Source: Cyanobacteria bacterium UBA791 (GTDB taxonomy: Bacteria > Cyanobacteriota > Vampirovibrionia > Gastranaerophilales > Gastranaerophilaceae). From it: a stretch of DNA of 29,504 bases. A model generated the notes under the pieces. It had not been told where the DNA came from and did no database searches. It worked only from the letters and a program-made list of their open reading frames with translations. Shown here one piece after another: positions 14,961 through 21,134 of the stretch. The stretch's first letter is position 1. The number at the start of each line of letters is the position of its first letter. Location: the NCBI GenBank assembly GCA_002297005.1, contig DBIX01000079.1, positions 1 to 29,504 of the forward strand, in the 5' to 3' direction. The translations under genes and the position numbers were made by a program.

Positions 14961-15350
14961 CTTTATGGTTCTTGTAAATCTTTATTGTTGAGGTGGAAAC
15001 CCCAACCTACAGAAACTGTCATGCTGAACTTGACAAAGCGAACAGTTGAGCTAGGGTGAAACTTGTGAGCCTGTCTCCGTAGTTGACTTTAAGCCGTTAG
15101 GCATATTATCCGATTTAATGCCTTATGGATAAAAGGAAACGTAGTGTGTTTCAGCACCTTACCCATGGCAAATAAATCAATTAAACGTAAAAAATTAATT
15201 ATGAAATGCTACGCTGGTAAGATTCTGAACATACCAGACCAACTAAAACTTCACCATTTCATGCTTCAGAATGACACAAGCATGATAAACATTACTCTTC
15301 CTTATTCACTACTCACAAATTTTCGACACTTGCACACCCTAAAAAAATAC
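14961..15350. other. Non-coding stretch with repeat fragments and a possible RNA pseudoknot
   Basis: I see no credible gene here. Fragments of the dispersed CCTGAACTTG-type palindrome occur at about 15018-15036 and 15205-15284 (including CTGGTAAGAT and a CATGCTT/AAGCATG hairpin at 15260-15284). At 15099-15132 AGGCAT pairs with ATGCCT (15118-15123), while TTATCC in its loop (15106-15111) can pair with GGATAA just downstream (15127-15132), the topology of an H-type pseudoknot. A 78-codon open frame at 15144-15380 runs through the repeat fragments and lacks gene-like features. Confidence 0.45.
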
Positions 15351-15364
15351 GTTATAATAAGAGT
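15330..15364 (+). promoter_or_regulatory. Near-consensus sigma70 promoter of antisense RNA 1
   Basis: TTGCAC (15330-15335), a 17-base spacer, TATAAT (15353-15358). Predicted start at 15365, the first A of AACAAGTGG. It is among the best matches to the sigma70 consensus in this window, yet no sense gene begins nearby; the next plus-strand gene is almost 400 bases away. Confidence 0.75.
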
Positions 15365-15375
15365 AACAAGTGGCT

Positions 15376-15391
15376 ATTAGCGAAAGCTAAT
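15376..15391. repeat. GAAA-tetraloop hairpin repeat, copy 2
   Basis: ATTAGC-GAAA-GCTAAT, the same 16 bases as 14914-14929. Here it is the inner hairpin of the predicted antisense RNA and, on the other strand, of the toxin mRNA 3' end. Confidence 0.7.
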
Positions 15392-15415
15392 ATTTTACAC
15401 CACTTAGTTAGTTTA

Positions 15416-15523
15416 TTAAACTAAAGCTAGCGCTACGACGGCAATCATAAACGCTAGCTTTTCTTGTTTGTAGAAAAGCGCTATCATAAAATATATGACG
15501 GCTAGCGCTTTAAATGTTGCCAT
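15416..15523 (-). CDS. 35-residue hydrophobic peptide, candidate type I toxin
   Basis: Start ATG at 15523, stop TAA at 15418-15416. The protein begins MATFKALAV. It has a hydrophobic stretch (about 4-18), a charged turn KQEK (19-22) and a second hydrophobic stretch (23-35), making a small membrane hairpin with no further soluble part. The ribosome site AAAGGGG at 15538-15532 is 8 bases from ATG 15523; the in-frame ATG at 15529 is too close to it. The DNA is partly internally repeated: GCTAGCGC occurs at 15426 and 15501, and a third GCTAGC is at 15453-15458, so the mRNA can fold in several ways. A strong promoter fires toward it on the opposite strand. No known family is recognised. A small membrane subunit without toxicity is the alternative. 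Confidence 0.6.
   Translation of the reverse strand: MATFKALAVIYFMIALFYKQEKLAFMIAVVALALV
15423..15461 (+). terminator. Terminator of antisense RNA 1
   Basis: AAAGCTAGCG (15423-15432) pairs with CGCTAGCTTT (15452-15461) around a 19-base loop, followed by TCTTGTTT. It lies inside the peptide gene of the other strand. Confidence 0.5.
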
Positions 15524-15577
15524 AAGCATCACCCCTTTCTTGACGTAAGCAACGTCGAATAAAGAAATGAGTGGTGT

Positions 15578-15618
15578 CCACTTGTTACCTTAATTTTAAA
15601 TGTACTATATCTATTATA
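15578..15618 (-). promoter_or_regulatory. Candidate promoters and 5' end of the 35-residue peptide mRNA
   Basis: On the minus strand TAAAAT lies at 15598-15593 and predicts a start at 15586, which again would be the first A of AACAAGTGG. A second -10, TATAAT, is at 15618-15613 with a partial -35 (ATGTGA) 17 bases upstream. The leader holds AGTGG-ACA-CCACT and GACGT/ACGTC hairpins before the ribosome site. GTAACAAGTGG here and at 15363-15373 form an 11-bp inverted repeat around the whole module. Confidence 0.4.
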
Positions 15619-15755
15619 TATATTCTACGATTTACTCACATACGTTAAATATATTATTTTAATTGTTAACTTATGTATTAATTTTCAACTTTTAGAATTG
15701 ATATTTATTTTAGTTCGGTAAAGAATGTGTATATAAAATTATGGGAGTTATGTAG

Positions 15756-16172
15756 ATGACAGTAATTACTGAAAAATTTAATATCAACACTCAAGGTTTT
15801 ACAGACATCGTTGATATTACAAAGAATGTTCAAAACTATGTTTACAAACATTCTATCAAGGACGCATTAGTTGTAGCTTATGTTGGCGGAAGCACAGCAT
15901 CATTAACAACTATCGAATTTGAACCAGGTTTATTAACAGATTTACCCGCAGCTTTAGACAGAATTGCCCCAATGAACATTGAATATGCTCACGATGAAAC
16001 TTGGAATGACGGCAACGGTTATGCCCACGTTCGTGCATCTATCATTGGTAACTCAATTTCTATTCCTTTAATTGAGGGTGCTCTTCAATTAGGAACTTAT
16101 CAACAAGTTGTTTTAATTGACTTTGATAACAAGGCTAGAACAAGAACAGTTTATCTTCAAATTATTTGCTAG
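15756..16172 (+). CDS. UPF0047/YjbQ family protein
   Basis: 138 residues, the full length of the family. The C-terminal block is clear: EYAHDETWNDGNGYAHVRAS (76-95) with the expected His residues, then GALQLGTYQQVVLIDFD, a good match to the family LGTWQ motif. In the first half the common HTTA motif is replaced by GGSTASLTTIE (44-54), as in the branch carrying GSTA. Some relatives have weak thiamine-phosphate synthase activity, but the physiological role is not known. GGGAG at 15743-15747 is the ribosome site. The 3' end overlaps the convergent GH57 gene by 11 bases. Confidence 0.93.
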   Translation: MTVITEKFNINTQGFTDIVDITKNVQNYVYKHSIKDALVVAYVGGSTASLTTIEFEPGLLTDLPAALDRIAPMNIEYAHDETWNDGNGYAHVRASIIGNSISIPLIEGALQLGTYQQVVLIDFDNKARTRTVYLQIIC

Positions 16173-18393
16173 GTCTTAGCATTGTAAGTAAAATACATGG
16201 TGGATTACATGTTTCCATCACGTCATAATCTGCTGTAACGAAGAAAAACTCTAACATTTCACCATGTTTAATTTCAATGGTGTCAAATGGAATGCTTATA
16301 TCTATTACGTTATCGTATGAAATTTTAATATTTTCAGCGTCTTTTTCTTTCCACAAGTTTTCAGGCATAGCCTCGATAAATTGTAGAGGTCTTAAAAGTC
16401 CACTAGAGAATGTTAATCTAATTTCATTATGGAATTTTTCCTTGAATAAAGTTGGGATATTATCACCTTTTACAAGTGGTCTTACTGGTGATAAGTCTTG
16501 ATCTATATCGCAATTTCTCATATAAAGATAAATTTGTTGAGTTAATTGAGAGTTATTTTCTCTAATTTCATGATTAAGAATAAATCTCAAATACAAATAC
16601 TCTTCATCAAAACCAAATCTAACTTTTTCAAACAAATGAACATCATCGTCATTTTTTGCTAAAATGTCAATAAACCCTGCATTCAACCATTCATCGTCAA
16701 TTTTATTTTGACTATCCATAACAGGAATAGTTGAATCATAAGAATTTGATGTAACCATTAAAGAAGTTTGAAGAGAATTTGGAACGTCTAGTCCTAAAAT
16801 TCTATAAACATTTTTCAAATGTTCTCTAAATAAGTAGTCAAAAATATGGTCTTGCTCAGAGTTGTTTGGCTCACCATACCACCAAAACCAGTCAGAACTT
16901 TCTGATATAAATAATTCTCTACGAGCTTTTTCAAGGTTTGGATTGTCAGGATTTTCGTGTTCAAATTTCGTAAAATCATCGTGAACATGTTTTAAATAAG
17001 TCCAGGCCAAATCCTTTGTAGGTTCACCAATCCATAATTGGAAATTTCTATTTATCCAAGAACCTGAATAAATTTTTGGTAAATCTTTTTTATTTTTATC
17101 TTTCTTGATGTAATCTGAAATCAAGACAGTTTCTAAAGATTCATCCTCTTCTATCATAGAATAGATAGCGTCTAAGAATTCTTTACCATCTGATTGATAA
17201 TTTTCCCAACAATTTTCACCGTCACAAGCGATTGTTAAAAGATGATTTTCATCAGGAGAAGTTAAAATTTTACTTTGTATAACTTTCATTCTGTCATACA
17301 AATCATTTGCAGCTTTTTCAGCCTCTACGTGAGGATATTCAAAGTTAATAAGATTTGGAATAGAACTATCTCTAAAGATTAAATCTATATTTGAATTATT
17401 TTTTGTTTTGTATTCATAAGTTTTTAATAGATAATAAGGATCTTCTAGATAACCTTTAAAATCTCTAACAAATTCAAAATTAATAGAGTTTGCTAAAATA
17501 CCCTCATCTGTAATTGTCCAATCAACGCCCAAATCCTTTAACATATCAAGAGTTTTTGCACTCAAGCAATGTTCAGGTGGCCAAATACCTTTTGGTCTAA
17601 CGCCAAAAACTTCTTCCATTCTATCCAATGCCCATTTTGTTTGAAGCATCGCATCTTTACCCATTTTAAGATTTTGAGGTAAAGCATCAGGATTTGGAAT
17701 ATTTCTGCTTGCACATTTTATATCTGTCAAAATTGGTAAAATTGGATGATAATATGGACTTGTAGTTATTTCAATTCTACCTGCATTTAAAAACTCCTTG
17801 TATGTTGGAATTATCATTTTAAGAATTTTTGTTGAATAATTAAGAATTTCAATTCTATCTTCTAAAGAAAAATCTTTACCCTTTTCAGCTAATTTAAGCA
17901 AATCAGGAAACATTTCGGCATACATTGAATCAAACCAAGCAAGGTTAAACCAAGCCATAATATCGCCATATTCTGCATTTGAAAAACTTTCAACTTCAGG
18001 ATAATCCATTTGCATACGTTTTTGGAACAAAGCATCGTAATGAGGATGATGAGCAACCATTGAGCTATAGTTTGCGTCAAAGAAATTATTTAAAATAAAT
18101 CTTTTATCATCATCAGTTAAATCTTCAACTTTAGTCTTAGTTAATTTTGAATGAACATCCTCTGCACCATTTTCTGCATAATCAAGAATTGCATCAATTA
18201 AAACAGGTGAAAAATTGAAGTTTAATTTCAATTTTGGATATTTCTTCATTATCAACAACATATCAAGGTAATCCTTGATAGCATGAAGTCTAACCCAAGG
18301 CATCAAATAGTCACCTTGCGTATTCAATTTGTAATACGGTTGGTGCATGTGCCAATAAAATGCTATTGATAGTTTTTTATTCTTTCCAAACAT
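16162..18393 (-). CDS. Glycoside hydrolase family 57 (amylase/glucanotransferase type)
   Basis: 743 residues and no signal peptide, so probably cytosolic. FYWHMHQPYYK at 12-22 is the first GH57 motif. TSPYYHPILPIL at 211-222 is the third-strand motif. GIWPPEHC at 269-276 carries the nucleophile Glu274, and IACDGENCWENY further on supplies the likely acid/base Asp. From about 560 a beta-rich C-terminal domain (KVRFGFDEEYLYLRF) resembles glucodextranase-type C-domains. GH57 enzymes act on alpha-1,4-glucans, so a role in glycogen turnover is likely, but hydrolase and 4-alpha-glucanotransferase cannot be told apart here. The gene has a leaderless-type start and shares a 46-base divergent gap with a GT4 gene. 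Confidence 0.9.
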   Translation of the reverse strand: MFGKNKKLSIAFYWHMHQPYYKLNTQGDYLMPWVRLHAIKDYLDMLLIMKKYPKLKLNFNFSPVLIDAILDYAENGAEDVHSKLTKTKVEDLTDDDKRFILNNFFDANYSSMVAHHPHYDALFQKRMQMDYPEVESFSNAEYGDIMAWFNLAWFDSMYAEMFPDLLKLAEKGKDFSLEDRIEILNYSTKILKMIIPTYKEFLNAGRIEITTSPYYHPILPILTDIKCASRNIPNPDALPQNLKMGKDAMLQTKWALDRMEEVFGVRPKGIWPPEHCLSAKTLDMLKDLGVDWTITDEGILANSINFEFVRDFKGYLEDPYYLLKTYEYKTKNNSNIDLIFRDSSIPNLINFEYPHVEAEKAANDLYDRMKVIQSKILTSPDENHLLTIACDGENCWENYQSDGKEFLDAIYSMIEEDESLETVLISDYIKKDKNKKDLPKIYSGSWINRNFQLWIGEPTKDLAWTYLKHVHDDFTKFEHENPDNPNLEKARRELFISESSDWFWWYGEPNNSEQDHIFDYLFREHLKNVYRILGLDVPNSLQTSLMVTSNSYDSTIPVMDSQNKIDDEWLNAGFIDILAKNDDDVHLFEKVRFGFDEEYLYLRFILNHEIRENNSQLTQQIYLYMRNCDIDQDLSPVRPLVKGDNIPTLFKEKFHNEIRLTFSSGLLRPLQFIEAMPENLWKEKDAENIKISYDNVIDISIPFDTIEIKHGEMLEFFFVTADYDVMETCNPPCILLTMLRPSK

Positions 18394-18439
18394 TAACTTA
18401 ATTATACTTAAAAAACATAAAATATGATATACTAAATTT
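18394..18439. promoter_or_regulatory. Overlapping divergent leaderless promoters
   Basis: On the minus strand TATAAT (18406-18401) is 7 bases from the GH57 start at 18393. On the plus strand TGATATACT (hexamer 18428-18433) is 6 bases from the GT4 start at 18440. Each promoter's -35 zone falls on the other's -10, so two polymerases could not bind together. Neither gene has a Shine-Dalgarno site. Confidence 0.55.
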
Positions 18440-19504
18440 ATGAATATTTTATTTTTGACAGACCTTTACCCTATTGATGAGAATGATTTTCAAACATCTT
18501 CTGCATTAAAAGATTTTGTCGAAAAATTTAGAGAATTTGGACATAATATTCAAGTTATTAGACCAAACTTTCTTCTAAATTCTTTTATTCGTAATAAAAA
18601 ATTCTATAAAACAGGCGAATATAATGGAGTTTTCAACGCAAATTATATAACTCCTTTCTGGTTTAATGTAAAAAACAAATTACCTAAAATAGAAAACTAC
18701 GACATTATAATCTCTCACATGCCGTCAGGTAACATCTTTGCTGACAATTTTAAAGGCAAATTAATTTGTGGCGTACATATTTCTGATATAAAAGTTTTGA
18801 CAGAATTAGTTTATGCTCCATATTTTAAAAACAAGCTTTTAAAATCCTTTAAAAGAGCAGAAAAACTGATTTGTCGCTCACCACATATTGAAGAAAAACT
18901 TTTAAAACTTTATCCTAAATTTAAAAATAAAACAGTCGTAATTAATTCAGGCATTGAAGAAAATTTAATAATAAAAAGAGAAATAAACTTTGGAGAAAAA
19001 ATAAAAATTTTATCAGTCGCAAATCTTATAAAACGCAAAAATCTTGATAAACTTATAAAGGCTTACAAGAATTTTAATAACATAGAACTTACAATAATAG
19101 GTGACGGAGAAGAAAGAAAAAATCTTGAAAAATTAAATAAAAATGTGATTTTTAAAGGAAGACTTGCAAAAGAAGACGTTCTTGAAGAAATGAAAAAATC
19201 TGACATCTTCATTCTTCCGTCAGTAAATGAAACACTTGGTCTTGTTTATCTTGAGGCACTTGCGAGTGGTTGTATCACCGTTGGAACAATAAATGACGGT
19301 ATTGACGGAATAATTAAAAACAACGAAAATGGATTTTTGACAAAACCTACGGTAAAAGATATTCAAAAGACTTTAGAAAAAATCATGATGTTAACAAAAT
19401 CTGAACGAAATAAAATTTCAGAAAACGCTTATTACACAATAAAAGACAATACTTCAAAAGCTTGTGCTTTAAAATATTTACAGACAACTATAAATGTCTT
19501 ATGA
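18440..19504 (+). CDS. GT4 family glycosyltransferase
   Basis: 354 residues with the GT-B layout of family GT4: MNILFLTDLYP at the N-terminus, a second Rossmann half opening KIKILSVANLIKRKNLDKLI, and the donor-site motif FILPSVNETLGLVYLEALASG, whose Glu residues bind the nucleotide sugar. NENGFL follows as usual. Cytosolic or peripheral to the inner membrane. Its donor and acceptor are unknown; LPS, other cell-surface glycan, or glycogen are possible, the last because of the divergent GH57 neighbour. Leaderless-type start. Confidence 0.88.
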   Translation: MNILFLTDLYPIDENDFQTSSALKDFVEKFREFGHNIQVIRPNFLLNSFIRNKKFYKTGEYNGVFNANYITPFWFNVKNKLPKIENYDIIISHMPSGNIFADNFKGKLICGVHISDIKVLTELVYAPYFKNKLLKSFKRAEKLICRSPHIEEKLLKLYPKFKNKTVVINSGIEENLIIKREINFGEKIKILSVANLIKRKNLDKLIKAYKNFNNIELTIIGDGEERKNLEKLNKNVIFKGRLAKEDVLEEMKKSDIFILPSVNETLGLVYLEALASGCITVGTINDGIDGIIKNNENGFLTKPTVKDIQKTLEKIMMLTKSERNKISENAYYTIKDNTSKACALKYLQTTINVL

Positions 19505-19510
19505 CATGAC

Positions 19511-19544
19511 TTGAAAAAGTTTAAAAATAGGTTATAATAGTAAT
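19511..19544 (+). promoter_or_regulatory. Near-consensus sigma70 promoter of antisense RNA 2
   Basis: TTGAAA (19511-19516), a 16-base spacer, TATAAT (19533-19538); predicted start about 19545. The only plus-strand gene downstream is more than 1.2 kb away, behind a convergent gene, so a short RNA is the expected product. Confidence 0.75.
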
Positions 19545-19653
19545 GTTAAGGGAGTTGGCTAAACTCTGGACAGTCTAACCAACTTGTCGCCCCTTATACA
19601 AAAATAGCGATAATTTGTAAAAGATATCCTAGTAGTATTAGGGTATCTTTTAT
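19545..19653 (+). ncRNA. Candidate antisense RNA 2 (type I antitoxin) or small RNA
   Basis: About 109 bases from the promoter at 19511-19538 to the terminator at 19619-19651. The 5' domain folds as AAGGG-AGTTGG (19548-19558) with CCAACT (19579-19584) and CCCTT (19591-19595), leaving a short bulge. The 3' part is antisense to codons 6-24 of the small peptide gene on the other strand, without reaching its start codon. I recognise no known riboswitch or housekeeping RNA. If the peptide is not real, this would still be a well-defined small RNA gene. Confidence 0.6.
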
Positions 19654-19668
19654 TATGCACCTTTTCAT
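19594..19668 (-). CDS. 24-residue hydrophobic peptide, candidate type I toxin
   Basis: Start ATG at 19668, stop TAA at 19596-19594. It begins MKRCIIKDTLILL and continues hydrophobic to the end, so it has a short positive N-terminus and one membrane segment, the form of many type I toxins. AAGGAGGTG ends 6 bases before the ATG; this nine-base match to the anti-Shine-Dalgarno sequence is among the strongest in the window. In the mRNA, ACCTCC at 19721-19716 can pair with GGAGGT at 19680-19675 and hide the ribosome site. No promoter of its own is clear; it may be read from the HD-GYP gene 73 bases upstream. Part of the frame is the reverse of a terminator hairpin, so chance origin remains possible. 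Confidence 0.55.
   Translation of the reverse strand: MKRCIIKDTLILLGYLLQIIAIFV
19619..19651 (+). terminator. Terminator of antisense RNA 2
   Basis: AAAAGATATCCTA (19619-19631) and TAGGGTATCTTTT (19639-19651) form a 13-bp stem with one G-T wobble and a 7-base loop, ending in a T-run. The A-run on the other side means it could also act on minus-strand transcripts. Confidence 0.8.
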
Positions 19669-19674
19669 ATTTTC

Positions 19675-19721
19675 ACCTCCTTTCACCCTTTTGTCGCATA
19701 AGTTTGTTGATGTACGGAGGT
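19675..19721 (-). promoter_or_regulatory. Ribosome site with upstream anti-ribosome-site sequence
   Basis: In the minus-strand RNA, ACCTCC (19721-19716) precedes and is perfectly complementary to GGAGGT (19680-19675), separated by 35 bases. Pairing would block translation of the 24-residue peptide. Confidence 0.45.
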
Positions 19722-19741
19722 TTTGGGCTACCCTTAAATAT

Positions 19742-20686
19742 TTACTTTTTCAAGTTTAGTTTATTAAAAATCTCATCAAATTTATTATGGACTTTTTCAA
19801 AAGCCTCAATAATAATAGGGTCAAATTGTTTTTTGCTAGAACCTTTTATAATTTCTACACTCTTTTCGTGTGAGAAATTTTCTTTATAAACTCTTGTTTC
19901 TCTTAAAGCATCATAAACGTCACAAAGAGCGACAATTCTCGCACTCAAAGGAATTTCTTCACCTGATTTTTGGTCAGGATAACCTGTTCCATCATATCGT
20001 TCATGGTGAGAAAGTACAACTTCTTTTGCCATTTTAATAAATGGAGTGTTTGCTAATTTTTCTAACATCTTGTAGCCAAGCATAGAGTGTTTTTTGACAT
20101 TTTGAAATTCTTCTTCTGTCAATTTAGCAGGTTTTTTCAAAATTTTATCTAAAATTTTTGTTTTACCAATATCGTGTAAAACACTTGCTAATTCAAGATT
20201 TTTAATATATTCATCATCAATTTTTAAATTACTATCAGAATTTTTTAATTCTGTAGCCAAAATTCTTGCATAAGCTTTCATTCTTTCTAAATGCTTAAAA
20301 GAACCGTTATCTTTAACTTGAACATGTCTAAATGAAGATAAAATATCTTCTAAAGTTTTTTCTTTAGAAATAGCTTCAGAAACCTTATTTCTAATAACAT
20401 CAGCACTTGCTGGCAAAATAATATAATCTTTTATACCATTAGAATATAGTCTTACAACTTCATCCACACTAGGATTTGAAGTCATTACAATAACTTTTCT
20501 TTCTGTTAATTTTTCACAAGCTTTTTCAAATTTGTCTGATAAAAGAACTAAATCAACATCAGAATTAAGCTTTGAATCAACTTCTTCAGCTGAAGATATA
20601 GTTTTGATTTCATACCCATCTAAAGAAAGTATCATGCTGAAAATTTTTAAATTAGTTTCGTTATCATCGACTATTAAAAGTTTCAT
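19742..20686 (-). CDS. HD-GYP response regulator with atypical receiver
   Basis: 314 residues. Residues 1-105 form a receiver domain: acidic pair D7 D8, candidate phosphoacceptor D51 (preceded by Ser as in CheY), T69. The residue normally Lys before the conserved Pro is Leu91, and the usual MPxMDG after the acceptor is absent, so phosphorylation may be weak or lost. Residues about 125-310 are HD-GYP, with HD at 171-172, HHERYDGTGYP at 227-237 and IPLSARIVALCDVYDAL, all canonical for cyclic di-GMP hydrolysis on a di-metal site. SD AGGAG before the ATG is good. No partner kinase is adjacent. It is divergent from the ACT gene and lies upstream of the small-peptide locus. Confidence 0.92.
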   Translation of the reverse strand: MKLLIVDDNETNLKIFSMILSLDGYEIKTISSAEEVDSKLNSDVDLVLLSDKFEKACEKLTERKVIVMTSNPSVDEVVRLYSNGIKDYIILPASADVIRNKVSEAISKEKTLEDILSSFRHVQVKDNGSFKHLERMKAYARILATELKNSDSNLKIDDEYIKNLELASVLHDIGKTKILDKILKKPAKLTEEEFQNVKKHSMLGYKMLEKLANTPFIKMAKEVVLSHHERYDGTGYPDQKSGEEIPLSARIVALCDVYDALRETRVYKENFSHEKSVEIIKGSSKKQFDPIIIEAFEKVHNKFDEIFNKLNLKK

Positions 20687-20751
20687 AAAACTCCTTTTGT
20701 GTGTTAAGATAATACTATCATAATTTTAGATTTAATACAAATGAGGTAACA

Positions 20752-21030
20752 ATGGACGAAGATAGAATTATTGTAACAGTATCAGGAACTGATAAAGTAG
20801 GTATTGTAGCAAAAGTTACAACTGTTTTAGCAAAATACGAAGTAAATATTGAAGATATGAAACAAACACTTATGCAAGGTCATTTTGTAATGTTCCTTTT
20901 AGGTAACATCGGAACATCTTCATACTCTTTTAAAGAAATTAAAAACGCAATGATTGAACTTGGAAACGAAATGGAAATGGAAATTTGGGTTCAAAGAAAA
21001 GGTATTTTCGATAGAATGCACCTTGTATAG
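20752..21030 (+). CDS. ACT-domain protein, UPF0237 family
   Basis: 92 residues, one ACT domain plus a short tail. IIVTVSGTDKVGIVAKVTTVLAKYEVNIEDMKQT is the ligand-binding start of the fold (shown here by its core GTDKVGIVAKV) and MQGHFVMFLL the next strand. UPF0237 proteins are small and stand-alone, and their ligand is not established; amino-acid or small-molecule sensing is the family expectation. GAGG at 20743-20746 is the ribosome site, and a strong terminator follows at 21052-21084, so it is monocistronic. Confidence 0.92.
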   Translation: MDEDRIIVTVSGTDKVGIVAKVTTVLAKYEVNIEDMKQTLMQGHFVMFLLGNIGTSSYSFKEIKNAMIELGNEMEMEIWVQRKGIFDRMHLV

Positions 21031-21051
21031 AAAAAATTTTATAAATAAAAA

Positions 21052-21084
21052 AAGAGTGGCGAAGCCAAAGGCTTCGCCACTCTT
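21052..21084 (+). terminator. Terminator of the ACT gene
   Basis: AAGAGTGGCGAAGCC (21052-21066) and its perfect complement (21070-21084) form a 15-bp stem with loop AAA, after an A-rich run. Confidence 0.85.
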
Positions 21085-21088
21085 AATA

Positions 21089-21127
21089 AAAAAAGGGGAC
21101 GGAGCTTTTAGCTCCGTCCCCTTTTTT
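21089..21127. terminator. Bidirectional terminator between convergent genes
   Basis: Arms 21089-21105 and 21111-21127 pair perfectly over 17 bp (six A, then GGGGACGGAGC) with loop TTTTA. With A-runs and T-runs on both sides it can end the minus-strand aminotransferase transcript and back up the ACT terminator. Confidence 0.9.
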
Positions 21128-21134
21128 AATCAAC

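Larger units (their letters stand above)
15365..15466 (+). ncRNA. Candidate antisense RNA 1 (type I antitoxin)
   Basis: An RNA of about 100 bases is predicted from the promoter at 15330-15358 to the T-rich end after the hairpin at 15423-15461. It can fold into three stem-loops: an outer AAGTGG/CCACTT (15368-15373 with 15400-15405) around the GAAA-loop hairpin 15375-15392, then TTAGTTT/AAACTAA, then the terminator. It is complementary to the last 17 or so codons and the 3' end of the 35-codon gene on the other strand. Its GCTAGCGC (15426-15433) is also complementary to codons 5-8 (15501-15508). The 3' overlap resembles txpA/ratA and bsrG/SR4. Expression is inferred, not shown. Confidence 0.5.

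Noticed and set aside
15144..15380. 78-codon plus-strand open frame in the large gap
   Set aside because: It runs through dispersed-repeat fragments and the antisense RNA promoter, has no suitable ribosome site and no gene-like composition.
19545..19653. Riboswitch or T-box leader
   Set aside because: No known aptamer or T-box motif is seen and no plus-strand gene follows; an independent RNA fits better.
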